Shown here: one piece after another, positions 49,506 to 58,785 of the stretch
Position numbering within the stretch: the stretch's first letter is position 1
Layout of the letters: every line of letters begins with the position of its first letter
Source of the DNA: an uncultured Algibacter sp.
GTDB taxonomy: Bacteria; Bacteroidota; Bacteroidia; Flavobacteriales; Flavobacteriaceae
NCBI RefSeq assembly: GCF_947495925.1
Contig: NZ_CANMAU010000007.1
Span: 1-64,000, forward strand
Length of the DNA: 64,000 nucleotides
Direction: 5' to 3'
Notes under the pieces: model-generated
Seen by the model: only the letters and a program-made list of their open reading frames with translations
Databases searched by the model: none
Told to the model about the DNA's origin: nothing
Translations under genes and position numbers: made by a program

Positions 49506-50330
49506 ATGAAATTCTTTTTTAAATATTTTATAATCATTGTAGGAGTTCTTTTTTTCTTGCCAAACGCACTATTTGCTCAGGATTTTCAAGGAAAAGCCTA
49601 CTACTTTTCTAAAACACCTATGGACCTAGGTCGTTGGGGGGCTAAAATGAGTGAACAGCGAAAGAAAGAAGTTGCTACTCGTTTAAAGAACAGATTAGAA
49701 AAGACCTATATACTAACGTTTAATAAAGAAGAGTCGACATATAAAGAAGATGAAATGTTGGATGCTATTTCTGGAGCAACAGATTCTTGGGGCAAAAATT
49801 TCACTCCAGGTAATCAATACAAGAATATTAAGACCAATGAGTTTCTTCAGATTCAAGAATTTTATGGGAAGGTGTTTTTAGTCAAAGATACTCTTAAGCC
49901 TATAGAATGGACTATGGGTAAAGAGACAAAACAAATTGGAAATTATACTTGCTTTAAAGCCACGTGTAAAAGATCAACCTTTGATTTGTCATGGTACAAT
50001 TTTTCATGGAGCGAGTTAAGGCGTAATGAGAAAAATCAAAATGATACGATAAGCAAGGACGGGATTGAAGCGGATGATATGGTAGAGGTTGTTGCTTGGT
50101 ATACACCAATGATTCCTGTAAGTCAAGGACCAATTGATTATCAAGGATTGCCTGGTTTAATATTAGAAGTCAATGCAGGAAATACAACACTTTTATGTAA
50201 TAAGATTATATTAAACCCTGATGAAAGAGAAGTTATTAAAATTCCCAAAAAGGGTAAAGTGGTTTCCAAAAAAGAGTACAAAAGTATTATTACAAATAAA
50301 ATGCAAGAGTTTAGGAGTAATGGCAGATAA
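49506..50330 (+). CDS. GLPGLI family protein (first copy)
   Basis: A 274-residue exported protein with a signal peptide (about 1-24, ending LFAQ). The family name-giving motif GLPGLILEVNAG lies at about 216-227, with EVVAWYTPMIPVSQGP just before and the QIGNYTCFKA block at about 140. GLPGLI proteins are periplasmic, specific to Bacteroidota and of unknown function. They are usually encoded before an outer-membrane beta-barrel protein, as here. Confidence 0.92.
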   Translation: MKFFFKYFIIIVGVLFFLPNALFAQDFQGKAYYFSKTPMDLGRWGAKMSEQRKKEVATRLKNRLEKTYILTFNKEESTYKEDEMLDAISGATDSWGKNFTPGNQYKNIKTNEFLQIQEFYGKVFLVKDTLKPIEWTMGKETKQIGNYTCFKATCKRSTFDLSWYNFSWSELRRNEKNQNDTISKDGIEADDMVEVVAWYTPMIPVSQGPIDYQGLPGLILEVNAGNTTLLCNKIILNPDEREVIKIPKKGKVVSKKEYKSIITNKMQEFRSNGR

Positions 50331-50517
50331 TTATGATTTTTTGGATTTTTGAAATGAAAATGTAATTATTTTGAGTGAACAAAAATAACTGAATATAGTT
50401 CAATTTTTTTAACATAATTTTAAGAGAGCCACATTAAACTTACCTGTGCTATTGGAGTCTAAAAAGTGTTTCACGATGAATTAATCAAAACACATTATTA
50501 GATAAAACCAACGCATT

Positions 50518-51381
50518 ATGAAAGTAACTATTTTAAAACCTTTTCTTATAACTTTTATCTTTTTCTCTTCTATTTATATCCATTCTCAAGATTTTCAGGG
50601 GCGCGCATTTTATATGTCTAAAACTGATGTTGATATGAGTAATTTTGGCAGGCCAGATATGTCTGAAGACCAAAAAAAACGTATGCAAGAGCGATTGAAA
50701 AGTATGTTTGAAAAAAACTTTGTACTCACCTTTAATAGGACAGAATCCTTATATAAAGTTGTGGAACAATTAGAATCTCCCAATCAAGGTCAAGGTGGAG
50801 GAAGGTTTGGAGCCATAATGTCTGGAGCCATTGATGGTATTAAATACAAAAACATAAAAACCAATTTGTTATTAAGTGAACATGAACTTTTTGGAAAACT
50901 ATTTTTAATAAAAGGTGAATTGCCAAAACTAGATTGGAAAATGACGGGAGAGACTAAACAGATTGGATCTTATACTTGTTTTAAAGCAACAGCAACTAAA
51001 ACGTGGGTAGATTTTGATATGAGTAGTATAAGAAGGCCATCACGAAATGATGAAAATAATGGTGAAAAACCAGAAGAAGACGTTGAAAAATCAAAAGATA
51101 TTGAAGTTGAAGCTTGGTACACCATGCAGATTCCTATAAACCAAGGTCCTGGCGACTATTCTGGCCTACCAGGTCTGATATTGGAAATAAATACGGATAA
51201 AACGACTATTTTATGTTCTAAAATTGTGCTTAATCCTGATGATAAATCAACTATTAAGCAGCCTTCAAAAGGAAAAGAAGTCACCAAAGAAGAGTATTTG
51301 GAAATAGCTACCAAAAAATATCAAGAAATGAGAGAGAATTTCAGGAATCGAGGTGGTAGACAGGGAGGCGGAAGAGGTTAG
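50518..51381 (+). CDS. GLPGLI family protein (second copy)
   Basis: A 287-residue paralogue of the preceding gene with a signal peptide (ending HSQ), QIGSYTCFKATATK and GLPGLILEINTDK. The C-terminus is Gly/Arg-rich (RNRGGRQGGGRG), unlike the first copy. It lies 21 bases upstream of the beta-barrel gene and is surely co-transcribed with it; a 187-base gap separates it from the first copy. Confidence 0.93.
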   Translation: MKVTILKPFLITFIFFSSIYIHSQDFQGRAFYMSKTDVDMSNFGRPDMSEDQKKRMQERLKSMFEKNFVLTFNRTESLYKVVEQLESPNQGQGGGRFGAIMSGAIDGIKYKNIKTNLLLSEHELFGKLFLIKGELPKLDWKMTGETKQIGSYTCFKATATKTWVDFDMSSIRRPSRNDENNGEKPEEDVEKSKDIEVEAWYTMQIPINQGPGDYSGLPGLILEINTDKTTILCSKIVLNPDDKSTIKQPSKGKEVTKEEYLEIATKKYQEMRENFRNRGGRQGGGRG

Positions 51382-51402
51382 TAATTAGTCAATTTATACG
51401 TT

Positions 51403-54114
51403 ATGAAATTAAAACTAGCCTTAGTATTATTCACTCTAATCTCAACTTTTGGCTTCTCTCAAATCAAGTTAGAAGGTATTGTTAAAGATAGTATTGGTAA
51501 TTCACTTGAATTGGCCAATGTGGTAGCTATTAATCAAGAAACCCAAGTTCTGGATTCTTATGGTATAACTACTATTGATGGACGGTACAAATTAAGTTTA
51601 AGTAAAAATTCTTCTTATAAAATACAAGTAAGCTACATAGGCATGAAAACTTTTGAAGAAGTTATTACAACGGCTACTGAAGCGATTAATAAAGATATTA
51701 TTCTAGTTAGTTATAATGCTTTAGATGCCGTAGAATTAACCTATGAAATGCCCGTTACTATTAAAGGAGATACTTTAATTTATAATGCCGATTCGTTTAA
51801 AAATGGCACAGAACGAAAGTTGGAAGATATACTTGAAAAGTTACCTGGAGTCGAAATTAATGATGATGGCCAAATTGAAGTTGAAGGACAGCGGGTTAAT
51901 AAACTAATGGTAGATGGAAAAGATTTTTTTGATGGAGATACCAAACTTGCCGTTAAAAATATTCCATCCAATGCGGTAGATAAAGTTCAAGTCTTAAAGA
52001 ATTATACAGAGGTTGCTCAATTAAGTAGTGTAAGTAATAATCAAGATAATTATGCCATAAATATTAAACTGAAAGAAGGTAAAAAGAATTTTTGGTTTGG
52101 GAATGTAACAGCTGGTGGAGGAAGTGCTCCCGATGATCCACTTTATATTGTACAACCTAAGCTGTTTTACTATAGCCCTAAGTATAGTATTAATGTATTG
52201 GGAGATTTAAATAATTTAGGAGAGCCAGCTTTATCTAGACAAGATTTAAGAGGTTTTGGAGGCGGTTTTAGAGCACCAAGTTCATCAAGTGGAACAAGTT
52301 TAAATCTTGGCGATAACAGCTTGGGGTTTTTGGCAACTCAAAACAATCGCGCTCAAGAAATAGTTAATAAAATGGCCGCAAGTAACTTTAGTTACTCCCC
52401 GAATAAAGCTATTGATATTAGTGGGTTTGGAATTTATAATAGTAATAGAATTGATATGGTTGAACTGAGCTCGGTTCAATATACAGACCCCGAATTGGGA
52501 ATTCCAGATGAAGAAACTATCGAATCCACGCGTCAACGTTCAGATATTGGTTTGTTAAAACTAAGCGCTGCTTATAAACCAAATGCCGATAACCAGCTTG
52601 AATATGATATTTTAGGTAAAATGACTAAGGAGTCTCAAGACAGAAATCTTGTGTCTTCTGTGATTGGAAGGACAACGCAATATGAAGATAATTCACCCTA
52701 TAGTATCAATCAAAACATGAAGTATTATTATACGGTTAATGAGAAAAATATATTTGCTTTTGAGGCCCTTCACTTAATACAAGATGAGGATCCTTTTTAT
52801 AACGCATTTTTAGAGGATAAGATGGCCTATATGAATACGGCAGATCGTTTAGGCTTGGATTCTGATCAAACAGGGTACGATATAAGTCAAGAGCGCCGTG
52901 TTAAAACAAACCAACTAGATGCTAAATTAGATTACTGGAATATATTAAATGGAAAAAGTAATTTGAACTTTACGTTCGGAACTATTTTAAGCCGACAAGA
53001 TTTTGATTCGAATATATTTCAAACACTGGATGATGATTCTGTGTTTATTCCTACGCCAACAATTAACGAAGGCTTAGGTGAAAATGATGTGCAGTACAAT
53101 TTTAGTGATATATATTTAGGCTTACATTATAGGTTACGGTTGGGTAAATTTACTTTTACGCCTGGGCTTTCAGGTCATGCTTATGGTAACAGTAACAATC
53201 AATTTGGAGAAACGTATTCTGATAATTTTTTTAGATTATTACCCGATTTTGAAACACGGATTCAGTTTAAAAAGAGTGAGAGCTTGACTTTTAGGTACAA
53301 TATGCGCAATCAATTCACCGATGTTACAAAGTTGGCAAGAGGTATTGTGTTGAATAGTTATAATAGTATACAGATAGGTAACCCGCAATTAGAAAATGCA
53401 TTAACAAATAACCTCAGTTTATTCTACAGAAGTTTTAATATGTTTAATTACACGAACGTTTATGCTCGAGTAAATTATACAAATGCTATAGGGCAAATCC
53501 GGTCATTATCTAATTTTGATAGTGTTATAAGAACTAATACTTTTTTTAACTCAGAATTTGCCGATGAAACTTTTAGTTCGTTTGGTAGAATTCAACGTAC
53601 TTTTGGAAAAATCCGTGGTAGTTTAAGAGCTAGTTTTAATTACAGTAAGTTCAATCAAATTGTTCAGGGTACGCGGTCAATAAATGAAAATTTTAGGCAG
53701 TCATATACTCCAGGAATACGATCTAATTTCAGAGAAGCTCCAAATTTTAGAGTGTCGTATACTTATAGTATAAATGATAATAAACAAGGTGGTAGAACAA
53801 CTCAGTTTATTACCCATGCACCACAATTTCGTTTCGATGCTTATATTTGGAAATCCTTTACTTTTCTGACCAATTTCGCATATAACAGTCAGAGTGATCC
53901 TAATGGTGGTTCGCCTCAAGTTTTTAAAATATGGGATGCATCATTGTCATATAGAAAAAGTAAAGATTCTAAATGGGAGTATCAAATTAAAGGAACAAAT
54001 CTGCTAGATACCAATTCTCAAATACGTAATGGCAGTAACAACGTTTCTGTATTTTCTACGGAGTATTTAATTCAACCAAGGTTTCTTACATTAAGGATTC
54101 GTTATGAGCTATAA
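51403..54114 (+). CDS. Outer-membrane beta-barrel protein with CarboxypepD_reg domain
   Basis: A 903-residue TonB-receptor-like protein. Signal peptide 1-19, CarboxypepD_reg-like domain about 22-105 (LEGIVKDSIGNSLELANVV), plug-like domain about 125-220 (LEDILEKLPGVEINDDGQIEVEGQRVNKLMVDGKDFF), then an OMP_b-brl_3-type barrel to the C-terminus. The plug with KLPGVEI and VDGK is typical of the branch that accompanies GLPGLI proteins. Ligand unknown. Confidence 0.92.
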   Translation: MKLKLALVLFTLISTFGFSQIKLEGIVKDSIGNSLELANVVAINQETQVLDSYGITTIDGRYKLSLSKNSSYKIQVSYIGMKTFEEVITTATEAINKDIILVSYNALDAVELTYEMPVTIKGDTLIYNADSFKNGTERKLEDILEKLPGVEINDDGQIEVEGQRVNKLMVDGKDFFDGDTKLAVKNIPSNAVDKVQVLKNYTEVAQLSSVSNNQDNYAINIKLKEGKKNFWFGNVTAGGGSAPDDPLYIVQPKLFYYSPKYSINVLGDLNNLGEPALSRQDLRGFGGGFRAPSSSSGTSLNLGDNSLGFLATQNNRAQEIVNKMAASNFSYSPNKAIDISGFGIYNSNRIDMVELSSVQYTDPELGIPDEETIESTRQRSDIGLLKLSAAYKPNADNQLEYDILGKMTKESQDRNLVSSVIGRTTQYEDNSPYSINQNMKYYYTVNEKNIFAFEALHLIQDEDPFYNAFLEDKMAYMNTADRLGLDSDQTGYDISQERRVKTNQLDAKLDYWNILNGKSNLNFTFGTILSRQDFDSNIFQTLDDDSVFIPTPTINEGLGENDVQYNFSDIYLGLHYRLRLGKFTFTPGLSGHAYGNSNNQFGETYSDNFFRLLPDFETRIQFKKSESLTFRYNMRNQFTDVTKLARGIVLNSYNSIQIGNPQLENALTNNLSLFYRSFNMFNYTNVYARVNYTNAIGQIRSLSNFDSVIRTNTFFNSEFADETFSSFGRIQRTFGKIRGSLRASFNYSKFNQIVQGTRSINENFRQSYTPGIRSNFREAPNFRVSYTYSINDNKQGGRTTQFITHAPQFRFDAYIWKSFTFLTNFAYNSQSDPNGGSPQVFKIWDASLSYRKSKDSKWEYQIKGTNLLDTNSQIRNGSNNVSVFSTEYLIQPRFLTLRIRYEL

Positions 54115-54129
54115 TTTGTAAAAAATAAT

Positions 54130-54160
54130 TTTGTAGACTAATTGAACTATAATATATTTG
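54130..54160 (+). promoter_or_regulatory. Bacteroidetes-type promoter of tRNA-Tyr
   Basis: TTTG at 54130-54133, a 19-base spacer and TATATTTG at 54153-54160 match the -33/-7 consensus; the tRNA begins 12 bases later. Confidence 0.7.
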
Positions 54161-54171
54161 CCACCGGTTTT

Positions 54172-54253
<82 letters not shown>

Positions 54254-54260
54254 CTATAAA

Positions 54261-54300
54261 AAACAAAAAAGTCTGCATTTGCAGACTTTTTTGTTTTTTA
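54261..54300 (+). terminator. Terminator of tRNA-Tyr
   Basis: AAAAAAGTCTGC/GCAGACTTTTTT stem with an ATTT loop and T run, directly after the tRNA. Confidence 0.9.
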
Positions 54301-54315
54301 TTAATCTATGTTAAA

Positions 54316-54678
54316 CTACATCGTATAGAAAAACTGTTCGTTTACAATTTTTCCATCATTTACTTCAAAAATACATAATTCTTCCATTTGTTGTCTGCCC
54401 CGATCTTTGAAAGTTACATCAAAGCTCATTTTACTCGTAAAGTGGTTATCAGCAATTATAGGATCACTTATATCACCACTATGAAATTCAACAACGTTAT
54501 CTAACCATTGCTTACTTTTTTCTAAAACACTTTGTTTTCCCGTAACTAATTCTCCGTAAGGTACTCCTGGCATTTCTTTACTGGTAACGTTTTCTCCATA
54601 AAGCGCTTCAATACATTCGATGTTTTTCCCTTCCCGACACATTTGTGCCCACTGATCTGCGACTTCTTTTGTACTCAT
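54316..54678 (-). CDS. NTF2/SnoaL-like protein
   Basis: A 120-residue protein with the NTF2/SnoaL alpha+beta cone pattern: helical N-terminus STKEVADQWAQMCREGK, then ALYGENVTSKEMPG, and a beta-rich C-terminus (SKMSFDVTFKDRGRQQMEELCIFEVNDGKIVNEQFFY). Function unknown; family members include isomerases and ligand-binding proteins. It follows the photolyase gene by about 70 bases and may be the last member of that operon. Confidence 0.82.
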   Translation of the reverse strand: MSTKEVADQWAQMCREGKNIECIEALYGENVTSKEMPGVPYGELVTGKQSVLEKSKQWLDNVVEFHSGDISDPIIADNHFTSKMSFDVTFKDRGRQQMEELCIFEVNDGKIVNEQFFYTM

Positions 54679-54748
54679 TTTTTTAGTTTTTTGATGAGTT
54701 TAAAATTAGGGAATTTAGGAATACTATAATCTTAATAAAATGTTATGA

Positions 54749-56056
54749 TTACGAATTCAACGCTTCTTTGTAAACTTTTAAACAACGTTCTCGAGCAAAT
54801 TTATGTTCTACAATAGGGGTAGAATAGGTTAATTCTTGAAACTCTGGAATCCAGGTTTTAATATATTCTAGGTTTTTGTCAAATTTTTGTACTTGTGTTG
54901 TAGGGTTGAAAATTCTAAAGTAAGGAGCAGCATCAACTCCACAACCTGCTACCCATTGCCAGTTACCCACATTACTGGCCATATCATAATCGTGAAGCTT
55001 TTCGGCAAAGTAAGCTTCTCCCCAACGCCAATCGATAAGAAGATGTTTGCAAAGAAAACTACCTACTAGCATGCGTACTCTATTATGCATAAACCCCGTT
55101 TTGTTTAGTTGCCTCATTCCGGCATCGACTAAAGGGTAGCCTGTTTTGCCTTCACACCAAGCCTTAAATTCAGTTTCATTATTTCGCCATACAATGCGAT
55201 CGTATTGCGGTTTAAAGCTTTGAGTTTGAGTTTGAGGAAAGTGCCACAATATTTGCATAAAATATTCTCGCCAAATTAATTCTTGCCAGAATATTTCATT
55301 TGGTTCGGCAATAGCTTTGTTCACGATAGACCGAACACTTACAGTTCCAAATCTTAAGTAAGGACCTAGTTTTGATGTACTGTCTTTGGCTGGAAAATTT
55401 CTTAAAACTTCATAGTTTTTAATTAGGTTTGGAGAAACTTGATAGGCTTCTATGTGTTGATTGGAACCCTCAAACCCTATATCAGATAGTCTTAAATTTG
55501 TTCTTTCCTTAACTGCAATCAAATTATTTAAAAGAGTTTCAGAGGCATAGGTTTTTAAGGTGTTTTTTCTAAAAGTCTCTTTCCAACGTTTCATATATGG
55601 TGTATAAACCAAATATGGGGTCCCGTCTTTTTTAACAATATCTTCTTTTTCGAATATAACTTGATCTTTATAGGTTTTAAAGCTAATTTCTTGTGCTTTC
55701 GTTAATTCATAAACCTCTAAGTCTCTTTTTCTAGCGTATGGTTCGTAATCATGATTTGCGTAAACCACTTGAATATGATGCTTTTTAAGAAGTTGTTTTA
55801 ATATGTCTATAGGTTTGCCGTAGTAAAATGAAATAGCAGTGTTGTGTTCTGTTTTAAGTCTGTTATTAAGTTTCTGTAACGAACGATATATAAAAGTGAC
55901 CCGCGCATCATTTTTTGGCAAGTTTTCTAATATATCAGAATCAAAAATAAAAATAGGAAGAACTTTATTATTCCCATTTAATGCTTCAAAAAGGCCATGA
56001 TTATCTTCTAGTCTTAAGTCACGGCGAAACCAGAAAATATTTAAAGGTTCTTTCAT
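54749..56056 (-). CDS. phrB: Deoxyribodipyrimidine photolyase
   Basis: A 435-residue cryptochrome/photolyase that repairs cyclobutane pyrimidine dimers using blue light. The N-terminal antenna domain (FWFRRDLRLEDNHGL) covers about 1-130. The C-terminal FAD domain has WREYFMQILWHFP, TGYPLVDAGMRQL and HDYDMASNVGNWQWVAG, intact as in class I enzymes. It is next to the SRPBCC and TspO genes (no gap to the former), the common bacterial light-stress grouping. Confidence 0.95.
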   Translation of the reverse strand: MKEPLNIFWFRRDLRLEDNHGLFEALNGNNKVLPIFIFDSDILENLPKNDARVTFIYRSLQKLNNRLKTEHNTAISFYYGKPIDILKQLLKKHHIQVVYANHDYEPYARKRDLEVYELTKAQEISFKTYKDQVIFEKEDIVKKDGTPYLVYTPYMKRWKETFRKNTLKTYASETLLNNLIAVKERTNLRLSDIGFEGSNQHIEAYQVSPNLIKNYEVLRNFPAKDSTSKLGPYLRFGTVSVRSIVNKAIAEPNEIFWQELIWREYFMQILWHFPQTQTQSFKPQYDRIVWRNNETEFKAWCEGKTGYPLVDAGMRQLNKTGFMHNRVRMLVGSFLCKHLLIDWRWGEAYFAEKLHDYDMASNVGNWQWVAGCGVDAAPYFRIFNPTTQVQKFDKNLEYIKTWIPEFQELTYSTPIVEHKFARERCLKVYKEALNS

Positions 56057-56518
56057 TTAATATTTGCCAAAGAGTTCTTCTAGTTTCGTAGTTCTGTAAC
56101 TGAAAATTTCTTCTAGTTTAGGTTTAACTAATATAGGGTGTACTAATTGCCCAAGTATTCCAAATGGAACTTTGTAATCAATAATATCTTCCATCTCAAC
56201 CCCACCTTTAATTTCTTTAATAAAGTGTTTGTGGTGCCAAAGTGCATAAGGGCCAAAACGCTGTTCGTCTACAAAATAACGTTTGTCTATCGCATGAGTT
56301 ATTTCGGTCACCCACTTCGTTTTTATCCCCAAAACAGGTGTAACGATGTACTGAATAATCTGTCCAGCAAACATAGGTCTGTCTGCACCCGATAAGATAT
56401 TAAACCCCATATAATCTGGTGTAATGGTCTTTAAATTTTTCGGGTTTGAAAGAAAATCCCAAGCTTGTTCTAGAGTGATAGGTAAATTTTGCTTTTTATG
56501 TAGGCGGTAAATTTTCAT
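56057..56518 (-). CDS. SRPBCC family protein
   Basis: A 153-residue START/Bet v 1-like ligand-binding protein: LEQAWDFLSNPKNLKTITPDYMGF at the N-terminus and EMEDIIDYKVPFGILGQLVHPI in the second half. Sometimes annotated as a cell-division-inhibitor-like protein. A hydrophobic ligand is likely but unknown. It abuts both neighbours without gaps (photolyase start at 56056, TspO stop at 56519). Confidence 0.88.
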   Translation of the reverse strand: MKIYRLHKKQNLPITLEQAWDFLSNPKNLKTITPDYMGFNILSGADRPMFAGQIIQYIVTPVLGIKTKWVTEITHAIDKRYFVDEQRFGPYALWHHKHFIKEIKGGVEMEDIIDYKVPFGILGQLVHPILVKPKLEEIFSYRTTKLEELFGKY

Positions 56519-56980
56519 TTAATTATGAATTAAAATATACATATTTAATGAGGTTGCAATGCACAACCAAATAAAATAAGGGAGAATTAAAAGTGTTTTT
56601 AGTTTTAAAATATTTCTGAAGTCATAGAGAAAAATTGAGACGACAGTGGTCAATAACAGAATACAAAGTAAACCAAGCCCGATAAGGTGCTGATTAAAAA
56701 ATATATAGTTCCAAATCACGTTCAAAACGAATTGGATGGAAAATAACCCAATAACTTTTGGAGTTGATAATATTGAAGAAAGCAAAGCCATATAAATGGA
56801 AAAGCACACCATAATAGTTGTCCACGCCGCACCAAATACCCATCCTGGAGGTGTCCATGGTGCTTTGTTTAAGCTTATATACCATGCCGTTTGTGGCCCA
56901 TTAGCCATGAGTAAGGTGCCGATTGCCAGAGCACCAAAGTTTATAACTAAAAAAATAAGAATTAATTTAAGCAGCCTCAT
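56519..56980 (-). CDS. tspO: TspO/MBR family tryptophan-rich membrane protein
   Basis: A 153-residue five-helix membrane protein. Conserved NKAPWTPPGWVFGAAWTTI (about 34-52) and VLNVIWNYIFF (about 86-96) are the family signatures. TspO binds porphyrins and lipids and is tied to tetrapyrrole-based light and oxidative stress. Its start overlaps the 58-residue Lacal_2735-like gene by 14 bases. Confidence 0.93.
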   Translation of the reverse strand: MRLLKLILIFLVINFGALAIGTLLMANGPQTAWYISLNKAPWTPPGWVFGAAWTTIMVCFSIYMALLSSILSTPKVIGLFSIQFVLNVIWNYIFFNQHLIGLGLLCILLLTTVVSIFLYDFRNILKLKTLLILPYFIWLCIATSLNMYILIHN

Positions 56981-57143
56981 TATTTAGATCATTAAGTATT
57001 TTAGCGATGTCTTGGGCTTCAGCAAATTTCTTATCGCTTGCCGATCGATTAATACTTGAAAGCTCATGCCATTCTTGCATTAGTTTTTTAAACTTTTCTT
57101 CTAGTTTTTCTTTTTGTGATTTTTTTTTAAATAATCCGAACAT
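56967..57143 (-). CDS. Lacal_2735-type small protein
   Basis: A 58-residue ORF from ATG at 57143 (MFGLFKKKSQKEKLEEKF...) to TAA at 56967. The Lys/Glu-rich helical sequence with KKLMQEWHELSSINRSASDKKF resembles the Lacal_2735 family small proteins of Flavobacteriaceae. It overlaps tspO by 14 bases and lies 5 bases after the glutathione peroxidase gene, so it fills the only gap in this part of the operon. Function unknown; likely a coiled helix hairpin. Confidence 0.8.
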   Translation of the reverse strand: MFGLFKKKSQKEKLEEKFKKLMQEWHELSSINRSASDKKFAEAQDIAKILNDLNNEAA

Positions 57144-57148
57144 AGCAT

Positions 57149-57688
57149 TTATTTTAAGTGTTTTGTTATTTTGGGATTTAATGGGTTTGTCGTTGAAAAG
57201 TAATAGTCTATAAGATGCCCTTGTTTATCAATTAGATATTTTTGAAAATTCCATTTAACCGATGAACTTTTCACTCTATTTTTTGACCTTTGAGTGAGCC
57301 AAACATATAAGGGGTGCTGATTTTTTCCTTTAACATCAATCTTTTCAGTAATTAAAAAGCTAACTCCATAGTTTATTTTACAGAAAGAATCAATAGTACC
57401 TGCGTTTTCTGGTTCTTGACTTCCAAACTGGTTACAGGGCACGCCTATGACTTGCAGTTGTGATTTATATTTTTCGTGTAGTTCCTGTAATTGGGTATAC
57501 TGAGGTGTAAAACCACATTTTGAAGCTACATTGACTAAGAGTATATATTTCCCTCGAAATTGTGATAAATCAATAGGTTTATTACTGAGCGTTTTTATTT
57601 CAATATCATAAATGGAATCAGCATTTATTTTTTCTAGGTCTTGTTCTATGGTACCAACGGTAGCAAAAAAAGCTTTTACTGTATTCAT
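57149..57688 (-). CDS. Glutathione peroxidase family protein (Cys-type)
   Basis: A 179-residue peroxidase with Cys58 in NVASKCGFT at the position of selenocysteine, GVPCNQFGSQEP with the catalytic Gln, and KWNFQKYLID with Trp/Asn. The enzyme probably works with thioredoxin, as bacterial Cys-GPx do. An N-terminal extension of about 25 residues precedes the domain. It reduces peroxides, including lipid peroxides formed in photooxidative stress. Confidence 0.93.
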   Translation of the reverse strand: MNTVKAFFATVGTIEQDLEKINADSIYDIEIKTLSNKPIDLSQFRGKYILLVNVASKCGFTPQYTQLQELHEKYKSQLQVIGVPCNQFGSQEPENAGTIDSFCKINYGVSFLITEKIDVKGKNQHPLYVWLTQRSKNRVKSSSVKWNFQKYLIDKQGHLIDYYFSTTNPLNPKITKHLK

Positions 57689-57692
57689 ATTT

Positions 57693-58376
57693 TTAAATTT
57701 TAAAACTTACGATACCGCAGTCCATTTCAAAAATTTGACCGGAGATAGATGAAGCACTATTTGATAATAAAAATTGTGCCATTTCTGCAACTTCCTCAGG
57801 CGACAAAAACTTTTTAAGAGGATGTCGTTCCGTGATATTTTTAATCATCTTGTCATTACGCAGTAGTTTTGATGCTAAGTTGGTATCTGTTACCGTAGGG
57901 GCAATGGCATTTACTCTTATAGTTGGGGCTAACTCTGCTCCTAAGGATTTTACTAAACCTTCAACCCCAGCTTTAGCAGCAGCAATACTGGCATGAAAAG
58001 GCATACCTAATTTGACTGCTACGGTACTAAATAATAAAATGGATGATGAGGAACTATTCTTTAGAAGAGGTAGGAAATGCTGGATAGCTTTTACGGCTCC
58101 AATAACATTGATTTCGAAATCATTTTTAAAATCTTGAATACTTAACCTGTTAATCGGTTTTAAATTGATGCTTCCAGGACAATATACCAAATCATCTGCC
58201 GAATCTATTTTTGGTAATTCGTCTTGCGTAATGTCGCAGCGATAGTGAGTTAGATTAGCATGACTGGTCTCAGGTGATGTCCGGCTAATATTTATAACTT
58301 TATTAGTACTAACTAATTTTTGAAGAATGGCATTTCCTATGCCCTTACTACCACCTATTACAACTACTGTTTTCAT
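57693..58376 (-). CDS. SDR family protein lacking the catalytic tyrosine
   Basis: A 227-residue Rossmann-fold protein. The NAD(P)-binding motif GGSKGIG is at 8-14. In the active site the usual YxxxK is replaced by IAAAK (in HASIAAAKAGVEG), so the catalytic Tyr is absent, while LLFSTVAV holds the Ser. The protein may bind a cofactor without classical SDR catalysis or use another residue. It lies 4 bases upstream of the peroxidase gene. Confidence 0.88.
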   Translation of the reverse strand: MKTVVVIGGSKGIGNAILQKLVSTNKVINISRTSPETSHANLTHYRCDITQDELPKIDSADDLVYCPGSINLKPINRLSIQDFKNDFEINVIGAVKAIQHFLPLLKNSSSSSILLFSTVAVKLGMPFHASIAAAKAGVEGLVKSLGAELAPTIRVNAIAPTVTDTNLASKLLRNDKMIKNITERHPLKKFLSPEEVAEMAQFLLSNSASSISGQIFEMDCGIVSFKI

Positions 58377-58399
58377 ATGGTTTCAGGGCATGGTTTTAT

Positions 58400-58615
58400 T
58401 TATGGCCTGCCCTTTAGCCTTTTTTCTATTTTTTGTTTAATCACCGTTAAACGTTTCATGAGATCCATAATTTCAGGATCTTTATTTTCCTTATATACGG
58501 TATTTAAACTTAATATTAAGTCTTTTACTTCTCTAGAAGATTCAATACGCTCACTAGTTGTTTTAAACGTGTGTCTGCGCTGTTCGAATTCTAAAGCTCT
58601 ATCAATAATTTCCAT
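58400..58615 (-). CDS. Small basic helical protein (paralogue A)
   Basis: A 71-residue protein of unknown function. It shares with the gene at 58786-59007 the blocks RALEFEQR, S.R..I.RE.K.LIL.LN..YK and MKRLTVIK.K.EKRLK. It looks like a helical hairpin with a basic C-terminus. It lies 23 bases before the SDR gene and after a 170-base AT-rich gap. Confidence 0.8.
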   Translation of the reverse strand: MEIIDRALEFEQRRHTFKTTSERIESSREVKDLILSLNTVYKENKDPEIMDLMKRLTVIKQKIEKRLKGRP

Positions 58616-58785
58616 AGTGTTTTTTAATCTTTATTCTATTTTATTGTGTTGTGAAATATTACAATACTTTTCACAATTTGCCAATATAATAAAATCTATG
58701 ACATTATTGATTTTTATAGAGAATAATTACCTAAATTTTAATATATAGATTTATTTCTCAATGTTTTTTGCTGAATTGCAATAAA

